The notes under the pieces are model-generated. The model was not told the DNA's origin. It worked only from the letters and a program-made list of their open reading frames with translations, and did not search any database. Source: an uncultured Lachnospiraceae bacterium (GTDB lineage: Bacteria > Bacillota > Clostridia > Lachnospirales > Lachnospiraceae). From it: a stretch of DNA of 64,000 nucleotides. Of the stretch, positions 44,239 through 52,199 are shown piece by piece. Positions within the stretch are counted from its first letter, which is position 1. Each line of letters opens with the position of its first letter. The position numbers and the translations under genes are program-made. Location of the stretch: positions 1 to 64,000 of the forward strand of contig CALWGV010000091.1 of assembly GCA_944380185.1 (NCBI GenBank). Reading direction: 5' to 3'.

Positions 44239-45873
44239 ATGAAGAATTCAGATGATAGAAGAAGAGAACGGAAAGCGGGCAAAATCGCCGAGATAGTATG
44301 TACCGGTGCAGTTTCCGTGATTTGCCTTTTGCCTTTTGCCTCGCGTCTGCTATTTAGAAGCATTTCCATTGATACGGAGATGATGATCAATACGCCGCAG
44401 AGAATGCTGACTTCCTGGCTCTATCACGAGCGGCCGGGGCTGGTGATCAGCAAATATCTGTTTGGACAGACCTCTTTTCATTATACGGCAGAAATCGCCG
44501 GAACGCTTGCCTTTTTGGTGCTGTTTGCAGTGCTGGCGGCGGCGTTTTTTGGAAAAGAGGCGGAAAAATCTATGGAAAAAAACGCAGGAGAGACAGGGGC
44601 CGAGACAGATAACGGCAATTCGGCGAAGGCTGTGTGGAAAAATCCTTTTGTGTGGGCCTTCCCGCTCCTGTTTTTCACCCATCCGGCGGTGACGGAGCAG
44701 CTGCATTTTCTGCTGCAGAGCATGGAGATAGCCTGGGCGCTGCTTTTGTGCCTGGTATCCTGCGTGCTGACCTGGACCGCCCTGTGGAACAGACGCCCGG
44801 TTTATCTGCCGCTGGCAGTCCTTTTGATGGCCTGGAGCTTCTCTTCCTATCAGTCTCTGGTGGCGGTCTACATTGCCGCCTGTGCGGCGGCGTTTCTTCT
44901 GTATTATGAGAAATATCGGGAAAAAAGGGAAAAATCCATCTTTTGGTGGAGACTGGCGGCCCTCCATGTGCTGGTATTTGCAGTCGGCTTTCTCCTTGAC
45001 AAGGCGGCAGCCATGACGGGACTGTACATATCTACAGGCTCAGTGCAGTCCACAGCGTATGTTTCCGGTATGGTGAAATGGGGCAGTCAGCCGGTCGGTC
45101 AGTGTCTTGCTGAACTATTCCACTATGGCAGGCAGATTTTGCTGGGACAGGGCGTGCATTACACGCTGGCCTATCTGACGGCAGCTGCCGGCACCGTGCT
45201 TGTCCTGACCGTGCAGCTGGTATCCGCCAAACAAAAGAAAAGAAAACTTCCTCCCGCTTTTGCTGCTTATCTGATGGCGGGGATAATACTGTATATTTCT
45301 CCTTTTCTGCTCCCCTTGTATCTGGGCGGAGCCGATCAGGTGAGAGCGCAGCTGGCTCTGGCCTTTGTTATTGCCTTTGGCTGGTGCTATCTGATTCGGC
45401 TCATGGCCGGATGTACCGGAAAATCAGTGCCGGCTCTGCGAGCGGCTGCATGTGCAGCGGCCTGCCTTTTTGGTGTAATACAGACCGGGCAGACTCTCCG
45501 TCTGACATATACTGCCTATGAGGTTTACCGGCAGGAATGTGAGCTGAGTGAGAGTATCGCGGAAGCGATAGAAGAGACAGGCGCGCCGGCAGATGCTCAG
45601 GTTCAGCTGGTCGGGCAGCTGTCCCCGGTATTTTCCGGGCAGATGGTGAGAGGCGAGACCATCGGCTGGTCCTTCTATGAATGGGACAGTGAGAAGGTTT
45701 ACGGCTCCTCCGAGCGGATCCTGGGTCTGTGGGAGACGCTGGGATACAGCTACCGGCTGATTTCGACAGATATGGCGGCCTCAGGCAATGAAAGAGCGGC
45801 GTCCATGCCCTGCTGGCCTGCACAAGGCTCCGTGTCCTGGGATGGGACGATGGTAGTGGTCCGGCTGTCCTGA
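44239..45873 (+). CDS. GtrII-like membrane glucosyltransferase domain protein
   Basis: A 544-residue membrane protein with about ten to twelve helices, a soluble C-terminal tail of about 100 residues, and the early acidic motif SIDTEMMINTP. The pattern ISIDTE.....P....W...GRW-like, here TSWLYHERPGLVISKYLFGQ, resembles the GtrII/GT-C fold group that adds glucose from polyprenyl-phosphate-glucose to surface glycans. No substrate can be named. The ATG at 44239 follows AAAAGGAG; the 22-codon upstream extension was rejected. It stands alone, transcribed after its own spacer, about 5 kb before the wall polysaccharide genes. Confidence 0.65.
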   Translation: MKNSDDRRRERKAGKIAEIVCTGAVSVICLLPFASRLLFRSISIDTEMMINTPQRMLTSWLYHERPGLVISKYLFGQTSFHYTAEIAGTLAFLVLFAVLAAAFFGKEAEKSMEKNAGETGAETDNGNSAKAVWKNPFVWAFPLLFFTHPAVTEQLHFLLQSMEIAWALLLCLVSCVLTWTALWNRRPVYLPLAVLLMAWSFSSYQSLVAVYIAACAAAFLLYYEKYREKREKSIFWWRLAALHVLVFAVGFLLDKAAAMTGLYISTGSVQSTAYVSGMVKWGSQPVGQCLAELFHYGRQILLGQGVHYTLAYLTAAAGTVLVLTVQLVSAKQKKRKLPPAFAAYLMAGIILYISPFLLPLYLGGADQVRAQLALAFVIAFGWCYLIRLMAGCTGKSVPALRAAACAAACLFGVIQTGQTLRLTYTAYEVYRQECELSESIAEAIEETGAPADAQVQLVGQLSPVFSGQMVRGETIGWSFYEWDSEKVYGSSERILGLWETLGYSYRLISTDMAASGNERAASMPCWPAQGSVSWDGTMVVVRLS

Positions 45874-46087
45874 ACCCTGAGCCACATCGGAGCGCAGCAA
45901 TGGGTGCAGGGCGGAAATATAAACAAAAGTGTGATGAGGAGCCTGCCGACAAATAAGACAAATAAAAATCCAGTTTATAAAACTGCAAAGTAAGGAAATA
46001 AAACAGCTGAGACTGTTACATGAAATGCCGAGTTCCGTTTTACTTATTGAGAGTTGCTTTAGAGAAATGGTAAAAACGGGGAAAATT

Positions 46088-46273
46088 TCAGGCCAAAAAG
46101 GCCGGAAGCTTCAGTTCAGGCTTTTGCCGGGTACCGGGATACAGTTGACAGCTGCAGTATCTGAGGGTCATATTGCCGCAGCACAGTTTTAGATGTGAGC
46201 ACGGCGGACAGCGACAGCAGGAGCATGACAGAAGGGGTCCCACGGGCCGATCGTCCGCATCAGGGCAAAACAT
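46088..46273 (-). CDS. Possible small Cys-rich protein
   Basis: A 61-codon frame starts MFCPDADDRPVGPLLSCSCC with GGAGA eight bases upstream. It holds eleven cysteines including SCSCCRCPPC, LCCGN and RYCSC. I know no family with this pattern. It lies in the otherwise empty 45874-46387 spacer on the opposite strand to its neighbours, and chance cannot be excluded. Nothing else in this spacer is supported apart from a CTCCGCC/GGCGGAG hairpin at about 46290-46310. Confidence 0.25.
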   Translation of the reverse strand: MFCPDADDRPVGPLLSCSCCRCPPCSHLKLCCGNMTLRYCSCQLYPGTRQKPELKLPAFLA

Positions 46274-46387
46274 CAGTTTTCTCTCCGCCAAAGGGCGGAG
46301 GCCGGAAAGTGTGATGCGGTTTTATGTAGGTGAGATGAGTGGAAGAAATAACTACAAACAACCTATAAAAGCTAGGGGGGACCTGTC

Positions 46388-47053
46388 ATGTCGTACAAAA
46401 GAGATGATGTCTTAGATGATGAAGAAGCGAAGAGAATTATTACGGAGCTGTATGAAAAGGGACACGGAATGGCTGCATATGCAATCGGCCAGGTGCTGGG
46501 AAACCAGCTGAGTGGGGATGAGCGCGAGGACTTGATCCAGGAAGGCTTCCTGAGAATGGTCATTCATGTGGAGAGCCTGAGAGACAAGACTTTAGGACAG
46601 AGACTGTCCTATATGTACAGCGCAATGCGCAGCGTTGCGATCGATGAGGGGAGGAGAAGAACCAAAAATAAAATTCTTCACTCTATAGATAGCGATGACT
46701 ATACGGAGCTTCCCTCCGATGAGCTGACGCCGGAAGAGCGTTTTATGAGGGCGGCTCAAATCGAAGAGGACAGACGCCGCCTGCATGCGGTTCTGGCCAA
46801 ACTGGAGGCAAGAGATCTGTCGCTTTTGATTGAGAAATACAAAAATGGTCTGAGCGACAAGGAGATCGGCCTCAAACTGGGAATCAAGACGGGAAACGTA
46901 AGGGTCTACATGGCCAGAGCTCGCCGCAAGGCCGCTCAGTATTATGAAGAGGTGTTGGATGAAGAAAGAAGCGGACGGGCTGGAAGAAAAACTGACAGCA
47001 AAAAGAGACCTGAAGGATTATCAGGAATCTCTGATCCGGGCAGTCCTGTCTGA
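46388..47053 (+). CDS. RNA polymerase sigma factor, sigma-70 family
   Basis: A 221-residue sigma factor. Region 2 is seen at YAIGQVLGNQLSGDEREDLI, then QEGFLRMVIHVESLRDKTLG and YMYSAMRSVAIDEGRRR. Region 4 has LEARDLSLLIEKYKNGLSDK, then EIGLKLGIKTGNVRVYMARA. The C-terminal 30 residues are charged. It is close in size to ECF-type factors. A GGGGGGA stretch precedes the ATG. It overlaps the putative anti-sigma gene by 95 bases in another frame, so the two are tightly coupled. Confidence 0.88.
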   Translation: MSYKRDDVLDDEEAKRIITELYEKGHGMAAYAIGQVLGNQLSGDEREDLIQEGFLRMVIHVESLRDKTLGQRLSYMYSAMRSVAIDEGRRRTKNKILHSIDSDDYTELPSDELTPEERFMRAAQIEEDRRRLHAVLAKLEARDLSLLIEKYKNGLSDKEIGLKLGIKTGNVRVYMARARRKAAQYYEEVLDEERSGRAGRKTDSKKRPEGLSGISDPGSPV

Positions 47054-47765
47054 TGAGGAGGACAACGAGGAGGAATACTGGATCCGCAAAGCGGAGGAGT
47101 ATGCCTTGAATCCGGAACGGATGCCCACCCCCGCCCAGGAAGAACAGTTCCAGCGCAAACTGACCCGTGAGATTCACCGTCAGCAGCGCCGCAAACGCCG
47201 CCGCCTCCGTGCCCGTCTCCGCCAGGAGCAAGGCCATAAATTCTTGCGCACAGCTGTCTCCGTGGCCGTCTTCCTATTCGCCGGTACTTTCACTCTGCTT
47301 TATAATACTGTGGAGACCTTTGCTGCAAGCGTGGATAACTTTTTCTCTATCGTCACTCCTGAGGCACAGGAGCTGAGGATAATGGAGAAAAGAGATCAGG
47401 GATTTGATTTAAATCCCGCAGATTTTGAAGGGATGTATATTCCGGAATGGGTGCCGGAGGGGTATAATGTTGCGGAAATTGATATTTTGGATGGATTGAA
47501 AAGAATTTGTTATAAAAATGCAGATGGTAATCAGATTAATTATTATATTTTCATAGGTGCTAGTTCAATATCTATAGATAATGAAAATATAGTGAATACT
47601 ACGCATTATATACATGGAGTGCCCGCACAAGTCAACATAAAAGATGAGAAAATAAGAATAGTATGGGAAGACTCTATATATGCCTACATGATAATAGGGA
47701 ATTATGATGTACAAAACGAATTGATTGAAATGGCAGAAAAAACCATGAAAATTGTAGGAGAATGA
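46959..47765 (+). CDS. Membrane anti-sigma-like protein with DUF4367-type C-terminal domain
   Basis: A 268-residue protein with one membrane helix (FLRTAVSVAVFLFAGTFTLL, about residues 97-118). The cytoplasmic part is acidic then very basic (RQQRRKRRRLRARLR). The outside domain contains YIPEWVPEGYNVAEIDI and IRIVWEDSIYAYMIIGNY, as in DUF4367. Paired with the overlapping sigma gene it probably binds and inhibits that factor. I chose the ATG at 46959, which has AGAGGTG before it, over 46944. Base composition is GC-rich up to about 47380 and AT-rich after, so the N- and C-terminal parts seem to have different histories. Confidence 0.75.
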   Translation: MKKEADGLEEKLTAKRDLKDYQESLIRAVLSDEEDNEEEYWIRKAEEYALNPERMPTPAQEEQFQRKLTREIHRQQRRKRRRLRARLRQEQGHKFLRTAVSVAVFLFAGTFTLLYNTVETFAASVDNFFSIVTPEAQELRIMEKRDQGFDLNPADFEGMYIPEWVPEGYNVAEIDILDGLKRICYKNADGNQINYYIFIGASSISIDNENIVNTTHYIHGVPAQVNIKDEKIRIVWEDSIYAYMIIGNYDVQNELIEMAEKTMKIVGE

Positions 47766-47767
47766 AG

Positions 47768-48223
47768 ATGAAAAAAATTCAACGAACGTTAGCGGTAATG
47801 TTGATAGGTGTTATGATGTTTTCTACTAACGTATATGCTAATGAAGAGCAGGAATCTGTTAATATAATAGAGGATGAAATATACAATGATGGAGGCGTTA
47901 TGCCCCTTTACACGTACATCGATGTAATTACGGCAGCAATAACAATAGATAATAATGGACGTTGTGTTTTTACCGGCAGTGTTACTGCTTTAGGATTTGA
48001 TGTTAAAATAGAGCTCTATTTGCAGCGCAGCCGTAATCAGTTATTTTGGGATTCCATTATGGGAGGAATAAAGACGGTTGATCAAAGTGGTGCAATAGAA
48101 TACTCCCTTAATCTCCAGCCAGATGATTATTTTTACCGTGCTAAGGTTGTAGTTAGCGTATTGGATGATAATAAGAACGTTATTGAAACCCAAACGGTTT
48201 ATTCAGATTCCGAACGTTACTGA
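47768..48223 (+). CDS. Secreted protein of unknown function
   Basis: A 151-residue protein with a signal peptide (KKIQRTLAVMLIGVMMFSTN, cleavage after VYANE or nearby). The mature part reads GGVMPLYTYIDVITAAITID, FTGSVTALGFDVKIELYLQR, and ends in beta-rich sequence. It resembles the small secreted DUF6147-type proteins that often follow such sigma/anti-sigma pairs, but I cannot confirm the family. The ATG at 47768 is preferred because AGGAG lies seven bases before it; 47762 is also in frame. Markedly AT-rich compared with the surrounding genes. Confidence 0.65.
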   Translation: MKKIQRTLAVMLIGVMMFSTNVYANEEQESVNIIEDEIYNDGGVMPLYTYIDVITAAITIDNNGRCVFTGSVTALGFDVKIELYLQRSRNQLFWDSIMGGIKTVDQSGAIEYSLNLQPDDYFYRAKVVVSVLDDNKNVIETQTVYSDSERY

Positions 48224-48253
48224 CCACTCACTGCCCTTTAACCTCCACATGGG

Positions 48254-48287
48254 AAGACCCTTCTGAGAAATTCAGGAGGGCCTTTTC
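48254..48287 (+). terminator. Intrinsic terminator of the sigma cassette
   Basis: CCCTTCTGA and TCAGGAGGG form a 9-bp stem with a 5-base loop, followed by CCTTTTC. Confidence 0.75.
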
Positions 48288-48355
48288 ATTGTTCCTTTTT
48301 TGTTTCAAACTTAAAGCATTTAATATTTAGAAAAGGAAGGGGTTTTTCATTTTAA

Positions 48356-49204
48356 CTAGAAAACCTGGCACAGAGATTCTTTTTCTGTACTGGAATAACC
48401 AGAGAGCCACTCATTTACAAGGCGAATATCTACTTGAACCACCTGAGCAATATCTTCCGCGGACATACCTCTATCGGCAAGGTTATAAGCAACTTCCCTT
48501 TTGCCCTCTTCTCTGCCCTCTTCTTTCCCCTCATTATAAAGTTTTTCCATTTCTATACACATACTGTCTACTCCTTCCTGCGTTTCCTTTAATTCACGCA
48601 CGCGATCTGCCAGAATTTTGCTATACATTTCTTCTGCGTTTCTGCAGTGAAAATCGTGCATCAGCCTGCCAAGTTCTGTATCATCCTGGATTTGAGAATT
48701 CACATAGATGATATGGGATTGGTCGCCGAAGTGTTCTTTTGTCTCGGCTATAGTCCTGGTAATATGGTAGATTGCTAGGCCATGCCCCAGGACATCTTCT
48801 TCAGTGATGAAAATCACATGGGATTCGGGAAGCTGGTCAAAATCTTCCGAAGGATTTAAGGTGTTGGAGTCCAGGATACTGCTGTGATAGCGAGAACGCT
48901 TCGGGGAAGCGCCATTGCTTTTCTGCTGAACTTCGACATCAAATCTTCTTCCCTCTGCGTCCTGAGCCACGCAGTCCAGTGTCACAGAACGCCCCTGCAT
49001 ATTTTTATTGTCCTGCTGAACGATGACACTGATTACTTTGAGATCCTTCTGTCCCATAATAACCTGAATGACATATTCGGCACATTCCTTTTTCTTTAGA
49101 ACATTGCGCATAAAGGTGTCGCTCATAATGGTAAAGTCTTCTATGATCTGCCTGAATTTTTGGTAGTGTGTCAAAAGAATCTCGTTTTCTTTATTGCTTA
49201 TCAT
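48356..49204 (-). CDS. PD-(D/E)XK nuclease family transposase-like (Rpn/PF12784) protein
   Basis: A 282-residue protein. The nuclease core has IMSDTFMRNVLK at the N-terminus, TLDCVAQDAEGRRFDVEVQQ with the Asp and Glu-x-Gln catalytic set, then RSRYHSSILDSNTL. A long acidic coiled helix (EEGREEGKREVAYNLADRGM) and short HTH-like end (MSAEDIAQVVQVDIRLVNEW) follow. Members of this group are widespread, often multicopy, and linked to RecA-independent recombination rather than true transposition. No inverted repeats are visible around it. The ATG at 49204 with AGGTGG in front was chosen over the in-frame GTG four codons earlier. Lower GC than the flanking genes. Confidence 0.85.
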   Translation of the reverse strand: MISNKENEILLTHYQKFRQIIEDFTIMSDTFMRNVLKKKECAEYVIQVIMGQKDLKVISVIVQQDNKNMQGRSVTLDCVAQDAEGRRFDVEVQQKSNGASPKRSRYHSSILDSNTLNPSEDFDQLPESHVIFITEEDVLGHGLAIYHITRTIAETKEHFGDQSHIIYVNSQIQDDTELGRLMHDFHCRNAEEMYSKILADRVRELKETQEGVDSMCIEMEKLYNEGKEEGREEGKREVAYNLADRGMSAEDIAQVVQVDIRLVNEWLSGYSSTEKESLCQVF

Positions 49205-49700
49205 TATCAATACCACCTTTATGTGAACTAAATGTGAAGGACAAAGTGTGAGAATGTTTTTTTCCTTATATTTTCTAGATTTATTGCGTATTCAAGCTCC
49301 ATTGCTTATTACAATCAACGGGAAAATGCCAACAGACAAAGCTGGTATATATTGCATATAGAAATAACTGAGGAAATGGGCAAATGAACGGTATGGAAGG
49401 CATGCTGTACAAGGCGTACATACCAGATGTCCATATATGTATGTCCGGAAAACTTATATAGAAACGAATATGATTCAAATATGTAATTTTAGGATATCAT
49501 GAGAAAGGAATAAATGCAAGGGCAAAATGATGGTTTCGGCATTATTAGGTAGTATTTATTATGCCAAGGCTCCTTGTGTGTTCGTGTGAAATCGTATGAA
49601 AAAGGTAAGGATTTTCGCGAGAAAACGGCTTGTTCTGGGCAAAGGTATATGTTAGAATGAATCCAAAACCAATTAATTAATAAATTTGCCGGAGGCGGAG
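49205..49700 (+). promoter_or_regulatory. Intergenic region with promoter of the polysaccharide operon
   Basis: About 500 bp with no supported gene. TTGTTC (49630-49635) and TAGAAT (49653-49658), 17 bp apart, form the likely promoter of the UDP-glucose dehydrogenase gene. GGAGGCGG is its ribosome site. Confidence 0.6.
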
Positions 49701-51002
49701 ATGAAGATAGCGGTAGCTGGTACAGGTTATGTCGGTCTGGTGACCGGAGTATGCCTGGCGGAGCATGGCCACCAGGTCACATGCGTAGATATAGACGAAG
49801 AGAAAATTGCAAAGATGCAGCAGGGTCATTCCCCGATTTATGAGCCGGGGCTGGAGGAGCTGATGCACAAGAACCGGGAGAGGCTGATTTTTACCACGAA
49901 TTACCGCTCGGCCTATGCCGATGCCGAGGTGATTTTTATCGGTGTGGGCACGCCGGAAAAGAAAGACGGCTCGGCCAATCTTCGCTATGTGTTTGATGCG
50001 GCGGAGCAGATTGCGGAATCCTGCCTGCGCGACTGTGTGGTCGTGGTTAAGTCCACTGTGCCGATCGGAACCAACGATAAAGTGGAGGAGCTGATTCGAA
50101 GGAAGGCCAGACCGGGCGTGCAGCTGTCGGTGGCTTCTAATCCGGAATTTTTAGCTCAGGGCACGGCTGTACGGGACACGCTTCACGCTTCCCGGATTGT
50201 CATCGGTGCGGAGGACGAGAGGACCGGGGACACATTGAGCAGGGTCTATGAAGGTTTTGACGCGCCGGTGCTTATGACCAATCGCCGCAGCGCTGAGATG
50301 ATTAAATATGCCTCCAACGATTTTCTGGCGCTTAAGATTTCTTATATTAATGAGATCGCCAACCTCTGCGAGGTGGTGGGTGCTGATGTGGAAGATGTGG
50401 CCAAGGGAATGGGTTATGATGAGCGCATCGGCTCTAAATTCCTGCAGGCGGGGATTGGCTATGGCGGCTCCTGCTTCCCGAAGGATACGAAAGCTCTCAA
50501 CTGGCTGGCCAACTTTAATGACAATGAGCTGAAGACGATCAAAGCCACCATAGAAGTTAATGAAAACCAGAAGTTCAAGCTGATTAAAAAGGCGAGAAAA
50601 TATTATGATGATTTTCACGGTCTGACGGTGGCGGTGCTAGGACTTACCTTTAAACCGGGCACTGATGATCTGCGGGAGGCGCCGTCGCTAGTCAGCATGC
50701 CGATATTGCTGGACGATGAGGCGCGGATTCGGGCCTGGGATCCGGTGGGAGAAGAAAATTACCGCCGGTATTATCCGACGGAGATCGAGTATTGCAAGAG
50801 TCCTGGCGAAGCCCTGGAGCAGGCGGATCTCTGCCTGATCTTTACCGAATGGCCGGAGGTGAAGGCCCTGAAACCGGCGGATTTCCGGGATCGCATGCGG
50901 CATCCCATTATAATCGATGGACGCAACTGCTATTCTCTGGCGTCCATGGAAGGACAGGGGCTGATTTACGACAGTATCGGACGCAGGACGATTGTCGAAT
51001 AG
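49701..51002 (+). CDS. UDP-glucose 6-dehydrogenase
   Basis: A 433-residue UDP-sugar dehydrogenase that oxidises UDP-glucose to UDP-glucuronate with two NAD. The NAD-binding loop is VAGTGYVGLVTGVCLAEHG. The catalytic cysteine is in GYGGSCFPKDTKAL, and the conserved Lys/Asn pair in MIKYASNDFLALKISYINE. The C-terminal domain has GLTFKPGTDDLREAPS. It begins the polysaccharide locus and should supply glucuronic acid, making the product an acidic wall polymer such as a teichuronic-type glycan or capsule. The start at 49701 is five codons inside the longest frame and is set by GGAGG and by family alignment. The symbols ugd and tuaD both apply to the family. Confidence 0.96.
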   Translation: MKIAVAGTGYVGLVTGVCLAEHGHQVTCVDIDEEKIAKMQQGHSPIYEPGLEELMHKNRERLIFTTNYRSAYADAEVIFIGVGTPEKKDGSANLRYVFDAAEQIAESCLRDCVVVVKSTVPIGTNDKVEELIRRKARPGVQLSVASNPEFLAQGTAVRDTLHASRIVIGAEDERTGDTLSRVYEGFDAPVLMTNRRSAEMIKYASNDFLALKISYINEIANLCEVVGADVEDVAKGMGYDERIGSKFLQAGIGYGGSCFPKDTKALNWLANFNDNELKTIKATIEVNENQKFKLIKKARKYYDDFHGLTVAVLGLTFKPGTDDLREAPSLVSMPILLDDEARIRAWDPVGEENYRRYYPTEIEYCKSPGEALEQADLCLIFTEWPEVKALKPADFRDRMRHPIIIDGRNCYSLASMEGQGLIYDSIGRRTIVE

Positions 51003-51061
51003 ATTTGTATGACAAAATCTCCCATCTATGCTATGATGGCAGGGATGGGAGGCTGAAGATA

Positions 51062-51262
51062 ATGCAAAAAATGATGGGAAATACCATTGTTTCTATGGAA
51101 TGGCTGCATAAAATTGTAAATTCCGGCAGACTCTGCAGTCTGCGCACCGGCGGCGTTTTTGACAGCGGCCAGGTGGGAGGCGATGTGCCGGAGGGAGAGT
51201 ATACTTTGTGGATTTTGACCTATTTGGATGGAAGAACCGAACGGGTATATACGCTGGATTGA
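51062..51262 (+). CDS. Small hypothetical protein
   Basis: A 66-residue frame starting MQKMMGNTIVSMEWLHKIVN behind GGGAGGCTGAAGATA. It includes the Gly/Asp-rich segment SLRTGGVFDSGQVGGDVPEG and ends YTLWILTYLDGRTERVYTLD, which would form a short beta sheet. I do not recognise it. It lies 36 bp before the next hypothetical gene and may act with it. Confidence 0.5.
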   Translation: MQKMMGNTIVSMEWLHKIVNSGRLCSLRTGGVFDSGQVGGDVPEGEYTLWILTYLDGRTERVYTLD

Positions 51263-51298
51263 AGGTTGAAAAAGCAGAACAGGGGCTAAAAGGGACGG

Positions 51299-52132
51299 AT
51301 GAAGTACAGATATCTGGGGAAGGCCTACTGCTTTGGCAGCTGCCCGCTGATCCCAATGAGACCGGGCGACGAGTGGGTGGCAGAGGGAATTGTCCGCTTT
51401 AATCTGTCGGGTATTTTGACAGATCTGGAGGAGCGGCCCGAGGCTTTTGGCAGAGGCACGATTTGCGTGGCAGATTATACCGGTCAGATGAAAAAAATGC
51501 AGAGAAGCGGCGGCGATACGGATCTGCAGAGGCCGGTGATTGCAGTTCAGTACGGGCCTGACGGGTGGCGGATCATCGATGGGTGGGATCGCATTGCCCT
51601 TGCCGAAAAAAGAGAGATTTCATATCTGCCGGCAGTCCGGCTGCCCGCTGGACAAGCCATGCGGTATCTGGTAGACGAGTCGGATGTCAGGAGATATATC
51701 GAATACTGGAATTTCCGCGCTGCCTACTGGGAACGCCGCGACCGGATCGGTGGATTCGCGGAGAAGGCCGATTATCGGGAAGTCATATTGGATGAGAAGG
51801 AAGTCTGGGACAGACTGGTAACGGCAGCCGACGGCAGGGACGTAGAGATAGCGGTTCGCTGGAACAGATGGTTTCGGGTGCATGGCGACGGAGGCAGGAT
51901 TTATATCGGGGAGGCTAAGTATATGGCTCCTGCATGTCCGCTGACTTTTGACCGTGTTGTTCGCAGGAGAGAATTTCAGGAGCTCTTTCCTCTTTATGAG
52001 GAGTGGGAAGCCGCCTTTGATGAGGAGAAGATCAGAGAAAAGGCCAGACGGATTACGATCAGCTACGAATACATTTTTGCCATGATTCGTCAGTTTGCAG
52101 TTGAGGAAAAACGTGATATAATGAGGGCATAA
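51299..52132 (+). CDS. Hypothetical protein with ParB/Srx-like segment
   Basis: A 277-residue soluble protein. A central segment, PVIAVQYGPDGWRIIDGWDR, then IALAEKREISYLPAVRL, resembles the IIDG.HR...A core of the ParB/sulfiredoxin nucleotide-binding fold, but the usual His is replaced by Asp. The rest, rich in Trp/Arg (RYIEYWNFRAAYWERRDR), matches no family I know. It lies between UDP-glucose dehydrogenase and the GH25 lysozyme in the same direction. An AGGGACGG-type ribosome site precedes the ATG. Function unknown. Confidence 0.6.
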   Translation: MKYRYLGKAYCFGSCPLIPMRPGDEWVAEGIVRFNLSGILTDLEERPEAFGRGTICVADYTGQMKKMQRSGGDTDLQRPVIAVQYGPDGWRIIDGWDRIALAEKREISYLPAVRLPAGQAMRYLVDESDVRRYIEYWNFRAAYWERRDRIGGFAEKADYREVILDEKEVWDRLVTAADGRDVEIAVRWNRWFRVHGDGGRIYIGEAKYMAPACPLTFDRVVRRREFQELFPLYEEWEAAFDEEKIREKARRITISYEYIFAMIRQFAVEEKRDIMRA

Positions 52133-52199
52133 GCCTGTCTATATTTTTTATATTTGGTTTTAAGCAACAAAGCGTCAGCAGGTAGGTAAGGAGAAGCAG

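Noticed and set aside
46173..46415. 80-codon plus-strand frame ahead of the sigma factor gene
   Set aside because: No ribosome site or family, and it runs into the real sigma gene start.
48356..49204. Insertion sequence around the PD-(D/E)XK protein
   Set aside because: Although called transposase-like, no terminal inverted repeats or target duplications could be found on either side.
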